Shown piece after piece: positions 34,601 through 44,955 of a DNA stretch of 64,000 nucleotides (position 1 is its first letter; the number at the start of each line of letters is the position of its first letter). Source of the stretch: Verrucomicrobiota bacterium (lineage in GTDB: Bacteria > Verrucomicrobiota > Verrucomicrobiia > Limisphaerales > J093); assembly GCA_027493615.1 (NCBI GenBank), contig JAOSKK010000038.1, positions 682,001 through 746,000 of the forward strand, read 5' to 3'. The translations under genes and the position numbers were made by a program. The notes under the pieces are model-generated. The model worked only from the letters and a program-made list of their open reading frames with translations, did no database searches and had not been told where the DNA came from.

Positions 34601-36323
34601 GAAACCAAACACAACGGCGGCGCCGAGCATCACTTCGCCACCCACACCTCGCCGCTCGCCGACCGCCCCGGCTTCCGCTTCAACCCAGCCCAGGACCGCC
34701 ACCTCCGCGTCTGGACCTCCGCCGGCCTTTACCATCCCCAGTCGGAGTGGTGCGATCAGATCGCCCATCCTGTCGAGGCCAGTCGCGGCATGGAAGCCAG
34801 CGGCGACGCCTTCAGCCCGGGCTGGTTCGAACTGCCGCTCCCCCGGGGCACGACCATCGAACTCGTCCTCACCGCCGAGAAGCACGACCCCGCTCCCGAC
34901 CAAGTCGCCGCCGCTCTGAACCCCTCCCCAGCCGTTCCCTGAACCGGAAGGAAGAAGCAAGAGGGAGGAAGGCAGAAGCGGCATCCAACCCGATCGCCTC
35001 ACGGCCCCCGAGCAGGCCCAAGCGGAACCAGCCGCGGCTCCGGGCCCGCTGGATCTGACCGAGACCTTGACGCGTGCCGCCACGGCCTTCCTCGTCCGGC
35101 GCGACAATCTGAAGACGGTCATCGCCGGCTATCCGTGGTTCTTGGATTGGGGACGGGATACCCTCATCGTCGCGCGCGGTCTCCTGACGGCCGGATGGGC
35201 GGAGGAGGTTCGCCAGATCCTGCAGGCTTTCGGCCGTTTCGAAGACGCCGGCACGCTGCCCAACTTGCTCCGCGGGGAGGACGCCTCCAACCGCGAGACC
35301 ACCGATGCGCCGCTCTGGTTCGGCGTCGTCTGCGAGGAATGGGCCGCGCTCGCCGGTGCGTCCGAACCAGGTCGGCCCGGCCAGATCCTCCAGCAGACCC
35401 CCGTGGACTCGCGTGGGCGATCGCTGGCCGACGTGTTGCAGTCTATCGCCACCGGCTTCATCCGGGGCACCCCGAACGGCATCCGCATGGACCCGGCCTC
35501 AGCGCTCGTGTTCAGCCCGAGCCATTTCACCTGGATGGACACGAACCACCCCGCCGGCACACCGCGCGAAGGTTACCCCGTCGAAATCCAGGCCCTCTGG
35601 ATCCGCCTCCTGCGCCAACTCGTACGCCTCGGGTTGCCCGCCGCCACCCTCCCGTGGGAACAACTCGCCGCCCAGGCGGAGGCCAGTTTCCAAAAGCACT
35701 TCTGGCTCGAGGACCGCGGCTGGTATGCCGACGTGCTGCTCGCCCCACCCGGTCAACCCGCCGCCTCCGCCATCGCCCAGGACGCGCTCCGCAGCAATGC
35801 CCTCCTCCCCATCAGCCTCGGTTTGGTCCAGGGTGAACCCGCCCGCCGCACCGTCGCCGCCGCCCAGCGCTGGCTCGTCGTGCCCGGCGCCCTCCGTTCG
35901 CTCGCTCCCCTGCCCGTCTCTCCGCCCTTGCCCATCCACGGTGCCCACGGCCAGCTCCTGAACGACCCAACCCACCCCTACTGGGGACAGTACGCCGGCG
36001 ACGAGGACACCCGCCGCAAGCCCGCCTACCACAACGGCACCGCCTGGACCTGGACCTTCCCGCACTTCTGCGAAGCCCTCGCCCGCGCCTGGGACTTCGC
36101 CCCCACCGCGGTCGCCGCCGCCCGCGCTTACCTGGGCAGCATCGACCGGCTCCTCGCCGACGGTTGCCTCGGCCATTTGCCCGAACTCGTGGACGGCGAC
36201 GCACCCCACACCCAGCGGGGTTGCGACGCCCAGGCCTGGAGCGTCACCGAAGCCCTGCGCGTGTGGCGGCTGCTCGAAATGCGGGCGGATGGCCCGGCCC
36301 CGGATCATTCACCCCCTGCATGA
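31671..36323 (+). CDS. Bifunctional glycogen-debranching enzyme, GH13 plus GH133 (frameshifted)
   Basis: Joined plus frames give about 1,550 residues. After an N-terminal carbohydrate-binding-like beta domain, the GH13 motifs appear in order: FLDMAVNHTG (near 32500), GVDGFRCDAGY (near 32700, nucleophile Asp), VFLLEGLG (near 32800, acid Glu) and YSETHDNPR (near 32970). The C-terminal part from about 34200 is an amylo-alpha-1,6-glucosidase: YPWFLDWGRDT, TWMDTNHPAGTPREGYPVE and KPAYHNGTAWTW. The chain should therefore both transfer maltosyl units and cleave the alpha-1,6 branch of glycogen, like eukaryotic debranching enzyme. Frame changes occur near 32150, 32240, 32575, 32815, 33370, 33430, 34200 and 34990. 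A repeat-derived insert lies between the halves. The start could also be 31731. Confidence 0.75.
34074..34126 (+). repeat. Short repeat pair inserted in frame in the debranching enzyme
   Basis: Two near-identical units (GGCGCAGGCTTACCGCCTGC and GGCGCGGGCTTACCGCCTGC) sit inside the coding region between the two catalytic halves. They translate as repeated GAGLPPA-type peptides. They resemble the GGTGCGGGCATCCTGCCTGC units at 37522-37586. Confidence 0.65.
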
Positions 36324-36333
36324 GATCGCGCTC

Positions 36334-36433
36334 TCCTGTAGGCGCCGACGTCAGGAGGCGAAGTCTCGATGTCAGGAGGCGAAGTCTCGCTGCCTTTGGC
36401 CCGCGACGCCTCCTCAGGTCGGCGCCTACAGCG
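36334..36433. repeat. REP-like hairpin between convergent genes, possible bidirectional terminator
   Basis: The unit GTAGGCGCCGACGTCAGGAG is followed by a second partial copy. It is closed by the inverted unit CGCCTCCTCAGGTCGGCGCC ending in CTAC, so the ends can pair over about 25 bases. It separates the stop of the debranching enzyme from the stop of the hydroxyacid dehydrogenase on the other strand, the usual place for a shared terminator. Confidence 0.75.
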
Positions 36434-36455
36434 GGCAAGGGAGACGCGGGCCGCT

Positions 36456-37511
36456 TCAAGCACGCCCCACGGCAAGCCGCGGTTGAACCCCGTTGACGAT
36501 CGGCACCGGTCCACGCCCCGCCAGTAGGTTCTCCAGATGCCCGGCCATCAGCTCCGGGCTCCCGTGGAAAGCGTCGATCGAACTCCCCGCCAGATGCGGC
36601 GTGAGCGTCACGTTGTCCAGTTCGAGGAACGGGTGATCCGGCCGAAGAGGTTCAACGTCGAACACGTCCAGCGCCGCCCCCAGGATCGTGCGACGCCTTA
36701 GCGCCTCCACCAGCGCCGCCTCCACCACGAGCCCGCTGCGTGCCGTGTTCACCAGGACGGCCGAAGACTTCATCCGCGCCAGTTCCGCCGCCCCGATCAA
36801 GCCGTGGCTCTCCGGCGTCAACCGCGCGTGCAACGACACGATGTCTGACGCCTCAAGCAGCGTCGCCAGATCCACCCGCACCGCCGGTGCCGGGTCGCCT
36901 TGCAGATAGGGGTCGTACACCACGATCCGGCTGCCGAACGCCTCGAGGTAATGCGCCACCAGCCTTCCCACCGCCCCGTAACCGATCAGCCCCACCGTCT
37001 TGCCGCGCAGCTCCGGGATGGCCTGGCTGTTCGGAAACTCCCGCCGCCAGGCGCCGGCCTTCAACGACGCGTGCGCTCGTGCCAGGTTGCGAATCTCCGC
37101 CAGCATCAAACCCACCGTGCACTCGGCCACCGCCCGCGCGTTCCGCCCCGGCGTGTGGATCACCCCCACCCCCCGCTGCGTCGCCGCCGCCACCGCGATG
37201 TTCTCCCACCCGCCCCGCAGCACGCCGATCACCTGCAGTGCCGGCAGACGCTCGAGAAACCGCTCGGCGACCGGCGCGAATTGCACCACCACGATCGCCA
37301 CATCCTCCGCCCCGGCCATCAGAGGCTCGTCCAACGGCACCGCGGCGGGGCCGCCTTGCTCGATCGCCAGGTTCGCCTGCTGCAACTCGACCAGCGAGGC
37401 GTGTTCCCACGGACGCACCTCCACCTCGATCCCCAGCGCCTTCAGCCGCGACAACCCCCGCTCCATCACCGCCCGCGGGATGTACGCGTCGCTGATCGCC
37501 AGCAGCTTCAT
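36456..37511 (-). CDS. NAD-dependent 2-hydroxyacid dehydrogenase (SerA-like)
   Basis: This is a 351-residue D-2-hydroxyacid dehydrogenase. The Rossmann motif GLIGYGAVGR lies near residue 155. The catalytic triad appears as Arg in VNTARSGLV, Glu in DVFDVEPL and His in LTPHLAG. The N-terminal catalytic half (residues 1-110) is less conserved and starts MKLLAISDAYIP. The ATG at 37511 overlaps the stop of the aldolase gene in an ATGA (37508-37511), which fixes the start and indicates co-translation. The pairing with a class II aldolase suggests sugar-acid catabolism rather than serine synthesis, but the substrate cannot be read from sequence. Confidence 0.85.
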   Translation of the reverse strand: MKLLAISDAYIPRAVMERGLSRLKALGIEVEVRPWEHASLVELQQANLAIEQGGPAAVPLDEPLMAGAEDVAIVVVQFAPVAERFLERLPALQVIGVLRGGWENIAVAAATQRGVGVIHTPGRNARAVAECTVGLMLAEIRNLARAHASLKAGAWRREFPNSQAIPELRGKTVGLIGYGAVGRLVAHYLEAFGSRIVVYDPYLQGDPAPAVRVDLATLLEASDIVSLHARLTPESHGLIGAAELARMKSSAVLVNTARSGLVVEAALVEALRRRTILGAALDVFDVEPLRPDHPFLELDNVTLTPHLAGSSIDAFHGSPELMAGHLENLLAGRGPVPIVNGVQPRLAVGRA

Positions 37512-38445
37512 GCTGCGCCCCCCTGTGGTGCGGGCATCCTGCCTGCATCCCCCGCCGTTCCTTGTGGTGCGGGCATCCTGCCTGCACCCCCTTCCCCCGC
37601 CTTCCCCTCCGACCCCAGTGCCCGGATGCGATCCGCGACAAACCCGCACACGCCCTGCCGGATCTCGCCGAAGAGCTCGCGCGGCAAGGGATCCTCCCGC
37701 GTCAACCCCTGCGCCGTCCGCCGCAGCCCTCGCGCCATCGCGATCCGGCAGTCCGCATAGTAATTCACCTTGCAGATTCCATTGGCGATCGCCGCCCGGA
37801 GTTGCGCCTCCGGCGTTCCCGATCCCCATGCAGCACCAGCGGGACCGCACTGGCCGCGTCCAGCTCCGCCAACCGGCCAATCGCCAGCTTCGGCAACGAA
37901 CGGTACACCCCGTGCGCCGTCCCGATCGACACCGCCAGCGCGTCCACGCCCGTCTCCTCTACAAACCGCCGCACCTCCGCCGGCTCGGTCAGCACCGATT
38001 CCGCGCATTCCCGCGCCTCGAGATCCATGCCCCCCACATGCCCCAGTTCGCCTTCCACACTCACCCCGTGTGGATGCGCCAACCCGACCGCCGCCCGCGT
38101 CAACGCCACGTTCTCCGCGAACGGCAGGCACGACCCGTCCACCATCACCGACGTGAAACCCAGGTCGATCGCCGCCCGCACACAGTCAAGGTCGTTCGTG
38201 TGGTCCAGATGCAGCGTGACGGGAATCGCATGTCGTTTCGCCACCGCGCCCACCAACCCCGCCAGGTACGCCATGCCGTTGCCTTCGAGATCCGACGGCA
38301 ACCCCATCAGGATCACCGGCGAACGCAGCCGCTCGGCCGTCTCCAGAATCGCGCGCACCATCACGTCCTCGACGCAATCGAACGCCGGCACCGCGTAGTG
38401 TTGCGCCCGGGCCGGGGCAAGCATCTGCTTCAACGTCGTCAACAT
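37508..38445 (-). CDS. Class II fructose-bisphosphate aldolase-family protein
   Basis: This zinc-dependent aldolase has the family landmarks in order: HYAVPAFDC near residue 20, HLDHTNDLD (zinc ligand His), GELGHVGG, SIGTAHGVY, LVLHG-SGTP and KVNYYAD. One missing G in a GGGG run near 37825 breaks the frame between the last two; without it the protein has about 312 residues. The last 25 residues read AGRMPAPQ twice and are encoded by intergenic-type repeats, so the true family end is near the start of that tail. I use the ATG at 38445; an upstream ATG at 38466 adds seven residues. It is translationally coupled to the dehydrogenase. The sugar substrate may be tagatose- or fructose-type. Confidence 0.8.
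37520..37588. repeat. Direct repeat pair encoding the aldolase C-terminus
   Basis: Two direct copies of a 26-base unit with core TGGTGCGGGCATCCTGCCTG lie at 37522-37547 and 37561-37586. Read on the minus strand they give the peptide AGRMPAPQ twice, just before the aldolase stop codon. A diverged pair is at 34074-34126. Confidence 0.75.
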
Positions 38446-38620
38446 CTCGTCAAGTCCTCCGTCCACTTCTGCCTGCCGCTGAGGTGCACAGAAGAGGCTG
38501 ACGAAGGATGCGCAGCATCACCCAGCCCTCCGTGACCTCCGTTGCCTTCGATGCACCGTCCTCGCATGGCTGTTATCTTTTCCAACGCTGGCCCGTCCAC
38601 CCTTCTCCCGCGGACCCGCC

Positions 38621-39382
38621 TCAGCGCATCAGCATGCCGCCCGAAACGTCGAACGTGGCTCCCGTCGTGTAGCTGGCCCGCTCCGACGCCAGGAACACGA
38701 TCATGCGCGCCACCTCCCCCGGATCCCCGATCCGCCCCAGCGGAATCCGACTCAGGTAATACTCCCGGTTCGCCACGAGCGCCTCACGCGCCATGTCCGT
38801 CTCCATCATGCCCGGCGCCACCGCATTCACGTAGATGCCGTGCCGGGCCACCTCGCGCGCCAGCGACACCGTGAAGCTGACCACCCCGCCTTTGGCCGCT
38901 GCGTAGTCCGCGTGCCCCGTGGTCGCGCCGAGGAACGCCGCCGGCGATGCCACGTTCACGATCCGCCCGCCCCGGCCTGCCGCCAGCCACCGCCGGACTG
39001 CTTCGCGGCAGGTCAGAAACACCCCCTTCAGGTTCACCGCCAACGTCTGATCCCAAACCTCCTCACTGAGATCCTTGACCAGCGCCGTCGGCCAGATCCC
39101 CGCGCTGTTGACCAGGATGTCCACCTTCCCCCACACCGCTTCGACCGCGTCAAAAAGCCACGCCACATCCGCCCCGCGCGCCACGTCCGCCGGCATGGCC
39201 CGCGCCTCGCCCCGACCCGCCTCGGCAATCGTCGACGCCACCCGCTCCGCCTGCTCACGCTGATGCCGGTAATTCACGACGACCCGCGCGCCTTCCGCCG
39301 CCAGTTCACGGCAGACGGCTTCGCCCAGGCCACGCGAGCCGCCCGTCACCAACGCCACTTTGCCTCTCAATGCCAGGTCCAT
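38621..39382 (-). CDS. Short-chain dehydrogenase/reductase (FabG-like)
   Basis: This is a classical SDR of 253 residues. The cofactor motif TGGSRGLGE is at residue 13, NSAG near 90, the active-site segment runs through NVASPAA with Tyr and Lys in YAAAK, and the end is the usual TTGATFDVSGGM. I chose the ATG at 39382 because a purine-rich GGAGGG ribosome-binding site sits about ten bases upstream and the conserved fold begins at once; the longer open frame is not needed. It lies on the same strand as the aldolase and dehydrogenase but 175 bases away, so it may be a separate transcript. The annotation 3-oxoacyl-ACP reductase would be a guess; a sugar or polyol dehydrogenase is equally possible here. 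Confidence 0.85.
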   Translation of the reverse strand: MDLALRGKVALVTGGSRGLGEAVCRELAAEGARVVVNYRHQREQAERVASTIAEAGRGEARAMPADVARGADVAWLFDAVEAVWGKVDILVNSAGIWPTALVKDLSEEVWDQTLAVNLKGVFLTCREAVRRWLAAGRGGRIVNVASPAAFLGATTGHADYAAAKGGVVSFTVSLAREVARHGIYVNAVAPGMMETDMAREALVANREYYLSRIPLGRIGDPGEVARMIVFLASERASYTTGATFDVSGGMLMR

Positions 39383-39503
39383 GTCGCCTTTCCCTCCGCG
39401 CGCCGCGGAACCCACGGAGGTGCCCCGCGTCCACGCCCCGGCCAGCGGCCGGACGCGAAACTCGGCCCATAAGGCCACCGCCCCGGCCATTGTCAATGCT
39501 GGT

Positions 39504-40239
39504 TCATCGACAGACCGACCAATCCAGCGGTTCTGATGCTGCGCCTCCCCCTCGTCCGGTTCGCGCGACCACGATCTCTGGACCCACTCCCCGAACCTCC
39601 TGCAGCGCGGCCACCGCGGGGTTCCCGACCGCGGACCTCTCAGAATCCGGGCCGGAAGCCAGACGCAAGCCCCGGCGACCGCCCACCCCGCTCCAGCAAA
39701 GCCCCGCAGATCAACGGCCTGGCGTGGTCCGACCCCGGGTCCAGAACCACGAGATGCCGCGCCTCGTGTGTTTAGTCCGCTTGGTACGGTGCATGCTTAC
39801 GACTGATATTCAGGAAAGGCCAATGCATGGCTTGGAGTCGAATCACTGATGTCGGAACCCGGGCACGAACCGCACTCTCATGCGACAACGTGGGTTTCAC
39901 CGCCGCCTCCTGCCACAACCCCCGGCCGTGCGCGTCCCGCAGGGTCACGGACCCCGAAAACAGGTCGGCGTGGTATTCCGCAGTCTCGGAGCCGGGTTGG
40001 GTGATATTCCCCACCGACACGAGAACCGGACCGCGAGGCTGGCCAAGCACAGCCCGACGCGGGAAGCGCAGGCAATGAACCCCCGACCACAGGCGATCCG
40101 CGCGCAAGGGGTTGGGGGGTCGTGCTGCCGCGCGCCAGACGGCGTGACCCCGAAGGTCCCGGATCGATTGGGAAGACCCGATTTGCACCTCGTGCCTCAG
40201 GACGGGCTTGCCCGTGTGAGGATCGAGGCGCCAAACCAA
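39504..40239 (-). pseudogene. Possible decayed coding remnant, PQQ-propeller-like start
   Basis: The minus strand shows protein-like stretches without one continuous frame. VWRLDPHTGKPVLRHEV, near 40230, resembles a beta-propeller blade of PQQ-binding type. GPVLVSVGNITQPGSETAEY follows, and GLRLASGPDSERSAVG lies near 39650. I cannot name a family and no start or stop is convincing. It may be a decayed gene, or two unrelated fragments, between the dehydrogenase and the accessory region. Confidence 0.25.
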
Positions 40240-40273
40240 AGCAGCAGAAAACCCTCAGCAGAACCGAACGCAC

Positions 40274-41857
40274 ATGAAGAAACCAAACAGAACACATCGA
40301 GCAGTTGCAGGAGCCAAACGAAGCCGACAACAACCACGCCTCCGGAAGGCGTGGCTCCTGCTGCTGGTCTGCGTCGGATCGACCGCGCTCGGCCCGGTGG
40401 CCCAGGGCGGGCCCGTGGTGACCGCCACCCAGCATGTCCGGTTGGGCTTCGACGCCAGCTTTCCCTTCTCCGAGAGCCGCGGCGAAAGCTACGACGGTTG
40501 TCCCTTCATCCCGCCCGGCCTGCCCGCCGGGGTGAGCTACAGTCTTGGAATCGCCGGTGTCGGCAACCTCCGCGTGGACACCGGGGTGGACGTCACCATC
40601 CAGTACGACAAGGCGAACGTGACCGCCGGCGGCACCCTGCCCCTGAACGTCACTTACACCCCCCGTGGCCGGCGGCGGCCCCAACATCAACATCAGCATC
40701 CCCACCACCTTCACCGTGGGCGGTTGCATCATCGAATGCTGGCCGGTGCCTGACCTTTGCGATTCCATCGCCATCCCCTGCACGTTCCAGGCCGGCCCGA
40801 AGAACTTCGTGTTGCCGCTCACCGGCGACGCGCCGATCGACGTGCCCGTGGAAAGTTGCGTTGTCAGCCTTAACATCGCGGGCGTCGTGGATGTGGGGTC
40901 GGCCTTCGTCGAGGGGACGGTCACCCTTTCGCCGGTGCCGGTGAGCGGCCTCGGCATCGGTGGAGCCATCTCCGGCGTCCAGGTCCTGTCCGGTCCCGCT
41001 AAAGCCCCCTGATTCCCCTCCTGCAGTGGGAAACCCCGGGGCAAACCGTGAGTGCCAACCTCACGTTGGATGACCCGCTCCCGGGCAGCGCCGATGTGAA
41101 CGTGTTGTTCGGCCCCATCGCGCACTGGGTGGCCACCGCCGCCGATCTGCGCGTCAAGATCGTGCTCGGCGACGTCTTCCACGACCTGGGAATCAGCGAC
41201 CCCTCGGACATCGTCGTGTTTTCCGGAAGCCTCGGCCCGGTCTACACCAGCGTGGGACTGGACGCTCAGGTCGGCGCTGCGGTGGAAGACGCCGTGGGAT
41301 TCGACCCGGGCTTTGGTCCCGCGATCGCGGCGGGCTGCCTCCCCTTGCCCCTGACCTCCCCGGAGATCCAGGCGATTGGTCCTTCGACGACGCCCGTCCT
41401 CGGTGGGTTCCCGTTCACGCTGAATACCGACGTCACGCCGCCGGCCTCCTCGGCACAGAAGTCGCCGGCCTCGACCTCCTTCGGCTGGAACAACACCGAC
41501 GTCACCGTCAGCCTCACCGCGACGGACCCGGGTGGCTCCGGCGTGAAGAGCATCACCTACAGCGCCGTGGGAGCACAGCCCATCGCCTCCACCACCGTGA
41601 ACAGTGCTGCGACTGCCCTGGGCATCACCACGCCGGGCATCACGACGATCACCTACTTCGCCATCGACCACGTCGGAAACGTCGAGAACCCGAACACGAT
41701 CACCGTTCGAATCGACAAGCTGCCGCCGACCATCGACATCGTCCAACCGGCGCCCACGAGTTACACCCACGCCGACACGCTCGTCCTGGACTACAGCGTC
41801 ACCGACACGGGCGGCTCCGGTGTGGCGACTTACGAGGCCTTGCTGGACGCCCCCCCC
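40274..41857 (+). pseudogene. Exported OmpL47-type Ig-domain protein, 3' end cut by transposon
   Basis: The gene begins with a signal peptide (AWLLLLVCVGSTALGPVAQG) and continues through frame changes near 40665 and 41000 as a beta-rich exported protein. Residues of about 390-500 form an OmpL47-type Ig domain (WNNTDVTVSLTATDPGGSG, ITYFAIDHVGNVENP, IDKLPPTIDI), and a second such domain starts directly after. That second domain stops at a run of eight C where the transposon end begins; the last residues before a stop at 41893 come from the transposon's inverted repeat. The missing 3' part is not found beyond the other transposon end, so more than a simple insertion happened. Confidence 0.7.
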
Positions 41858-41911
41858 CACGAGAACAGACCCGGGTGTGCTCATGAGAAGTGACCCACCT
41901 GGGTGAAGGGC
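41858..41911 (+). repeat. Left terminal inverted repeat of the IS21-like element
   Basis: It starts CACGAGAACAGACCCGGGTG and matches the right end over 54 bases with two mismatches. A run of eight C lies at the junction and may hide the exact edge. Confidence 0.85.
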
Positions 41912-41971
41912 GGGAGGATTTCCATTCCAAGGGGGGAGGTCGCGGAAGCAGAAAACCCTTGCCCCACCTCG

Positions 41972-41990
41972 ACGGCCGAGGGCCGTTTTT
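41972..41990 (+). terminator. Rho-independent-like terminator just inside the left transposon end
   Basis: ACGGCC-GAG-GGCCGT followed by a T tract forms a compact hairpin. It would stop transcription entering the element from the interrupted host gene. Confidence 0.6.
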
Positions 41991-42105
41991 GGTAGGACAA
42001 GGGCGCTTTAGCAGACTTCAGTGTTCATAGCGAGAGCCTGGCTTTTTTGCAACCCAGATCGCGGCGGGATTTCGATTCGACCGGAGGTGGTATCGGGATG
42101 GGGCG

Positions 42106-42591
42106 GTGGCGCTGGTGGTGTTGGCGTACTACGTCGAGCTGCGATCGGTGTTGCGGAACAAGCCCTGGCTGAGGAAGTGCCAGGCCCGATGCCGGCACTG
42201 CGGGATCTTCTTTCTGACGCACCGGCGCAACGCCGGGCGGGAGGATTTGGGCTGTCCCTTTGGCTGTAGCCGGGAACATCGGCGGCGAGAGTCGACGCGG
42301 CGCAGTGTGGCGTATTACCGGGAGCCGGAGGGCAAGGTGAAGAAGCAGGCCCTCAACGGACAACGGCGCTCACGTGGGAGGAAAGCATCCCCTGGCTTGG
42401 GGGATCGGGCTTCGCCATCGTTACGGCGGATCCTGGCGTATTTGTGCGTGCTGGTGGGGCTCATCGAAGGGCGACGGGTCGAGCGCTGGGAGGTCATCGG
42501 GATGCTGGAGCGGACGCGGAGACAACACCGCATGGTGCGCACGCGTCGGTTGGATCAGGGTGTGGCCTGGTTCAATGAACGACCGCCCTGA
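42106..42591 (+). CDS. Small zinc-cluster protein of the transposon
   Basis: This basic protein of about 160 residues has a metal-binding-like centre, CRHCGIFFLTHRRNAGREDL then CPFGCSREHRRRE, with two CxxC-type pairs and several histidines. It continues RRSVAYYREPEGKVKKQALN. The C-terminal half is arginine-rich (GMLERTRRQHRMVRTRRLDQ). The GTG at 42106 is a formal start. The frame is open for about 30 codons upstream with convincing coding character (FDRRWYRDG), so the true start may be an unusual codon further left or a frame error. Its end overlaps the ParB-like gene by 17 bases. I do not know the family; DNA binding is an inference. Confidence 0.6.
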   Translation: MALVVLAYYVELRSVLRNKPWLRKCQARCRHCGIFFLTHRRNAGREDLGCPFGCSREHRRRESTRRSVAYYREPEGKVKKQALNGQRRSRGRKASPGLGDRASPSLRRILAYLCVLVGLIEGRRVERWEVIGMLERTRRQHRMVRTRRLDQGVAWFNERPP

Positions 42592-43503
42592 ACATCCCGA
42601 ACGCCGTTCGAGCACCACCGCGCTGGTGGAAGTGGCCCAGTTGGATCTTCGTTACGAGGGCTGCCGGCTCCGATCGCCGGCAGCGGAGGCCCGGCTTTTG
42701 TCGGCGATCGCCGCGAGCGGCATCCAGGAACCGTTGCAGGGGGTGGACGTCGCTGGCGTGCGGATCCTGCTCAACGGCTTCAAGCGCCTGCGCTGCGCCC
42801 AAAAGCTGCATCTGGCCACGGTGCCGTTCGTGGCGCTGGCCGCGGACGAAACCGCCGGCATCGTGTGGTTGTTGCGCGCGTCCAACGATCACGCGTTGTC
42901 GTTGCTCGAACAGGCCCGGTTCCTGGATGAGCTCAAGGGCACGGGCGGCCTGAGCCTGGCCGAGATCGCCCAGCAGGTCGGGCGCAGCCCGGCCTGGGTG
43001 AGTTTGCGCCTGGGCGTGCTGGCGGAACTGAGTCCGCTGGTGTGCGGTGCGCTCTTCGACGGGACCTTCCCGGTTTACTCCTACCTCTACACCCTGCGCC
43101 CGTTTAGGCGTCTAAACGGCGCGGCGGCCATCGACGAGTTCGTGGCGGCGTTGCGCGGCAAAAACTCAGTGCCCGGCAAATCGAGCAGTTGGCGCACGGG
43201 TTCTTCCGCGGCCCGGAGTCGTTGCGGGAGCAGATCCGCCAAGGGCATCTGGCCCTGCCGCTGCAACAACTCAAGGAGTTGCCCGAGGATCCGGACGGGT
43301 GCAGCGAGTTTGAACGCCGGGTGGTCGCGGATCTGGAGCAGGCCCAGAGGATCCTGGTCCGCCTCATGACCAAGAGCGCCGATTCCAGCCGGCTCTCCAG
43401 CCGTCCGTTTCGCGCCCAAGCCCATTTGCTGTGCGCCGGGTTATTGTCCCGGTTGCCGGCCTTCACCAAAACCATCCAAAAACTCCATGATCACTGCGGA
43501 TAA
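42575..43503 (+). CDS. ParB/RepB-like nuclease-domain protein of the transposon (frameshifted)
   Basis: About 310 residues starting MNDRPEHPERRSS. The ParB N-terminal nuclease-like domain appears as DLRYEGCRLRSPAAEARLLS, then GIQEPLQGVDV and the signature ILLNGFKRLRCAQKLHLATV. The helix-turn-helix LAEIAQQVGRSPAWVSLRLG follows near residue 135. A frame change near 43170 leads into a helical C-terminus (EQIRQGHLALPLQQLKELPE). ParB-like proteins bind DNA and often CTP; here the protein may recognise the transposon ends or target. The gene overlaps its upstream neighbour by 17 bases and istA also by 17, a regular spacing that argues for translational coupling. Confidence 0.75.
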
Positions 43504-44955
43504 ACGTCAAGCGGTCTTCCTCATGCATCAGGAAGGGGTCTCCAAGCGGGCCATCGCCCGGCAACTCCGACTCAGTCGCAACGCCGTGCGGCACATCATC
43601 GCCCAGTCCGGGCAGATGCCCCCGCCCATTCGCCCCCGCGGGTCGTGCTGGATGCGGACCTGTTGCGCCAACTGCACCAGGAGTGTGAGGGCTACGCTCA
43701 ACGAATGACCGAAAAGCTGCGCGAAGAACACGGCATTACCGTCAAATACTCGACCCTGACGCGGCATCTGCGGGATCTGGGCATCACCGGCCCGAGTCCG
43801 GCGCGCTGTCAAAAGGTTCCCGACGAACCCGGGGCGGAGATGCAGCACGACACCAGCCCGTTCACGGTGCTCGTGGGCACGCAGCGGCTCCGGCTCCAAG
43901 CCAGCCTGCTTTATCTGCGGTATTCCAAGCGCCGGTATTTGCAGTTCTACCCCCTCTTCGATCGCTTTCACCTGAAGTGCTTCCTGCATCTGGCCTTGAT
44001 GCATTGGGGTTATGCGCCGCTGGTCTGCGTCATCGACAACACCAATCTGGCACGCTGGCGCGGGCTGGGCGCCAACGCGGTGATGGTCCCGGAGATGGAA
44101 GTCTTCGCCCGCGGCTACGGCTTCAAGTTCCTGTGCCATGCGCCCAAGCATTCGGATCGGAAAGCGGGCGAGGAACGCAGCTTCCTGACCGTCGAAACCA
44201 ACTTCATCCCGGGGCGCACCTTTACCAGTCTGGAGGATCTCAACCACCAAGCCCTGGCGTGGTCGACCGTGCGGATGGAACAGCGGCCCCAAGGCAAGGC
44301 CGGCCTCATTCCCGCTCAGGCCTTCGAATACGAACGCCAGTTCCTGACGCCACTGCCCCGGCACCTCCCGGCGCCTTACCAACTGTTGGATCGTTCCATC
44401 GACGAATACGGCTTTGTCGCCGTCGACGGCAATTACTACGAAGTGCCCGGCACCGGCCGGGGGCAGGTCCAGGTGTTGCGCTATCTCCGTCACGTGGTCC
44501 TTTGCCAGGATCGTCGCTCGGTGATCCAATACGCCCTGCCGCCCTGGGGCGTGAAGAACCAGATCGTGCGCGCTCCCGGCCAACCGGCGCGCTATCGTCC
44601 CCGCCACCTCCACCTCTCCAGTCATGAAGAGGAAAAACGTTTGCGCGCCCTGGCTCCGGAAGTGGCCGCCTACGTCGACTTCATCCTCGGCACCCCGGGT
44701 CTTTTGCGTCACCAGTTCCTGCGCCGGCTCTGGGCGCGCCACCAACGCTGGGGCAGTGCGCTGTTCCGGCGCACTGTGGAGCGGGCCCACCGCTACCACA
44801 TCACCAGCCTGGAGACGCTGGAACGTATCGCCCGGTTGCTCCTGGACGACCCCGCGCTGCCCGAGCCCCTGGTCGATCCCGAGCTGGAAAGACGCCCCGC
44901 CTATCAGGAGGGCTCCCTCACCGACACGCCCGACCTCTCGCGCTATGATGACTGA
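43487..44955 (+). CDS. istA: IS21-family transposase IstA (frameshifted)
   Basis: A DDE recombinase of about 490 residues. It begins with a helix-turn-helix (KRAIARQLRLSRNAVRHIIA). After a frame change near 43640 the rve integrase core starts with GAEMQHDTSPFTVLVG (first Asp). It continues with HWGYAPLVCVIDNTNLARWR (second Asp) and a later acidic segment in KAGEERSFLTVETNFIPGR. The C-terminal beta-barrel-like part has DEYGFVAVDGNYYEVPGTG, characteristic of IS21. It catalyses strand transfer with the help of the AAA+ protein IstB. The start overlaps the ParB-like gene, and the stop overlaps istB by 11 bases. Confidence 0.88.
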
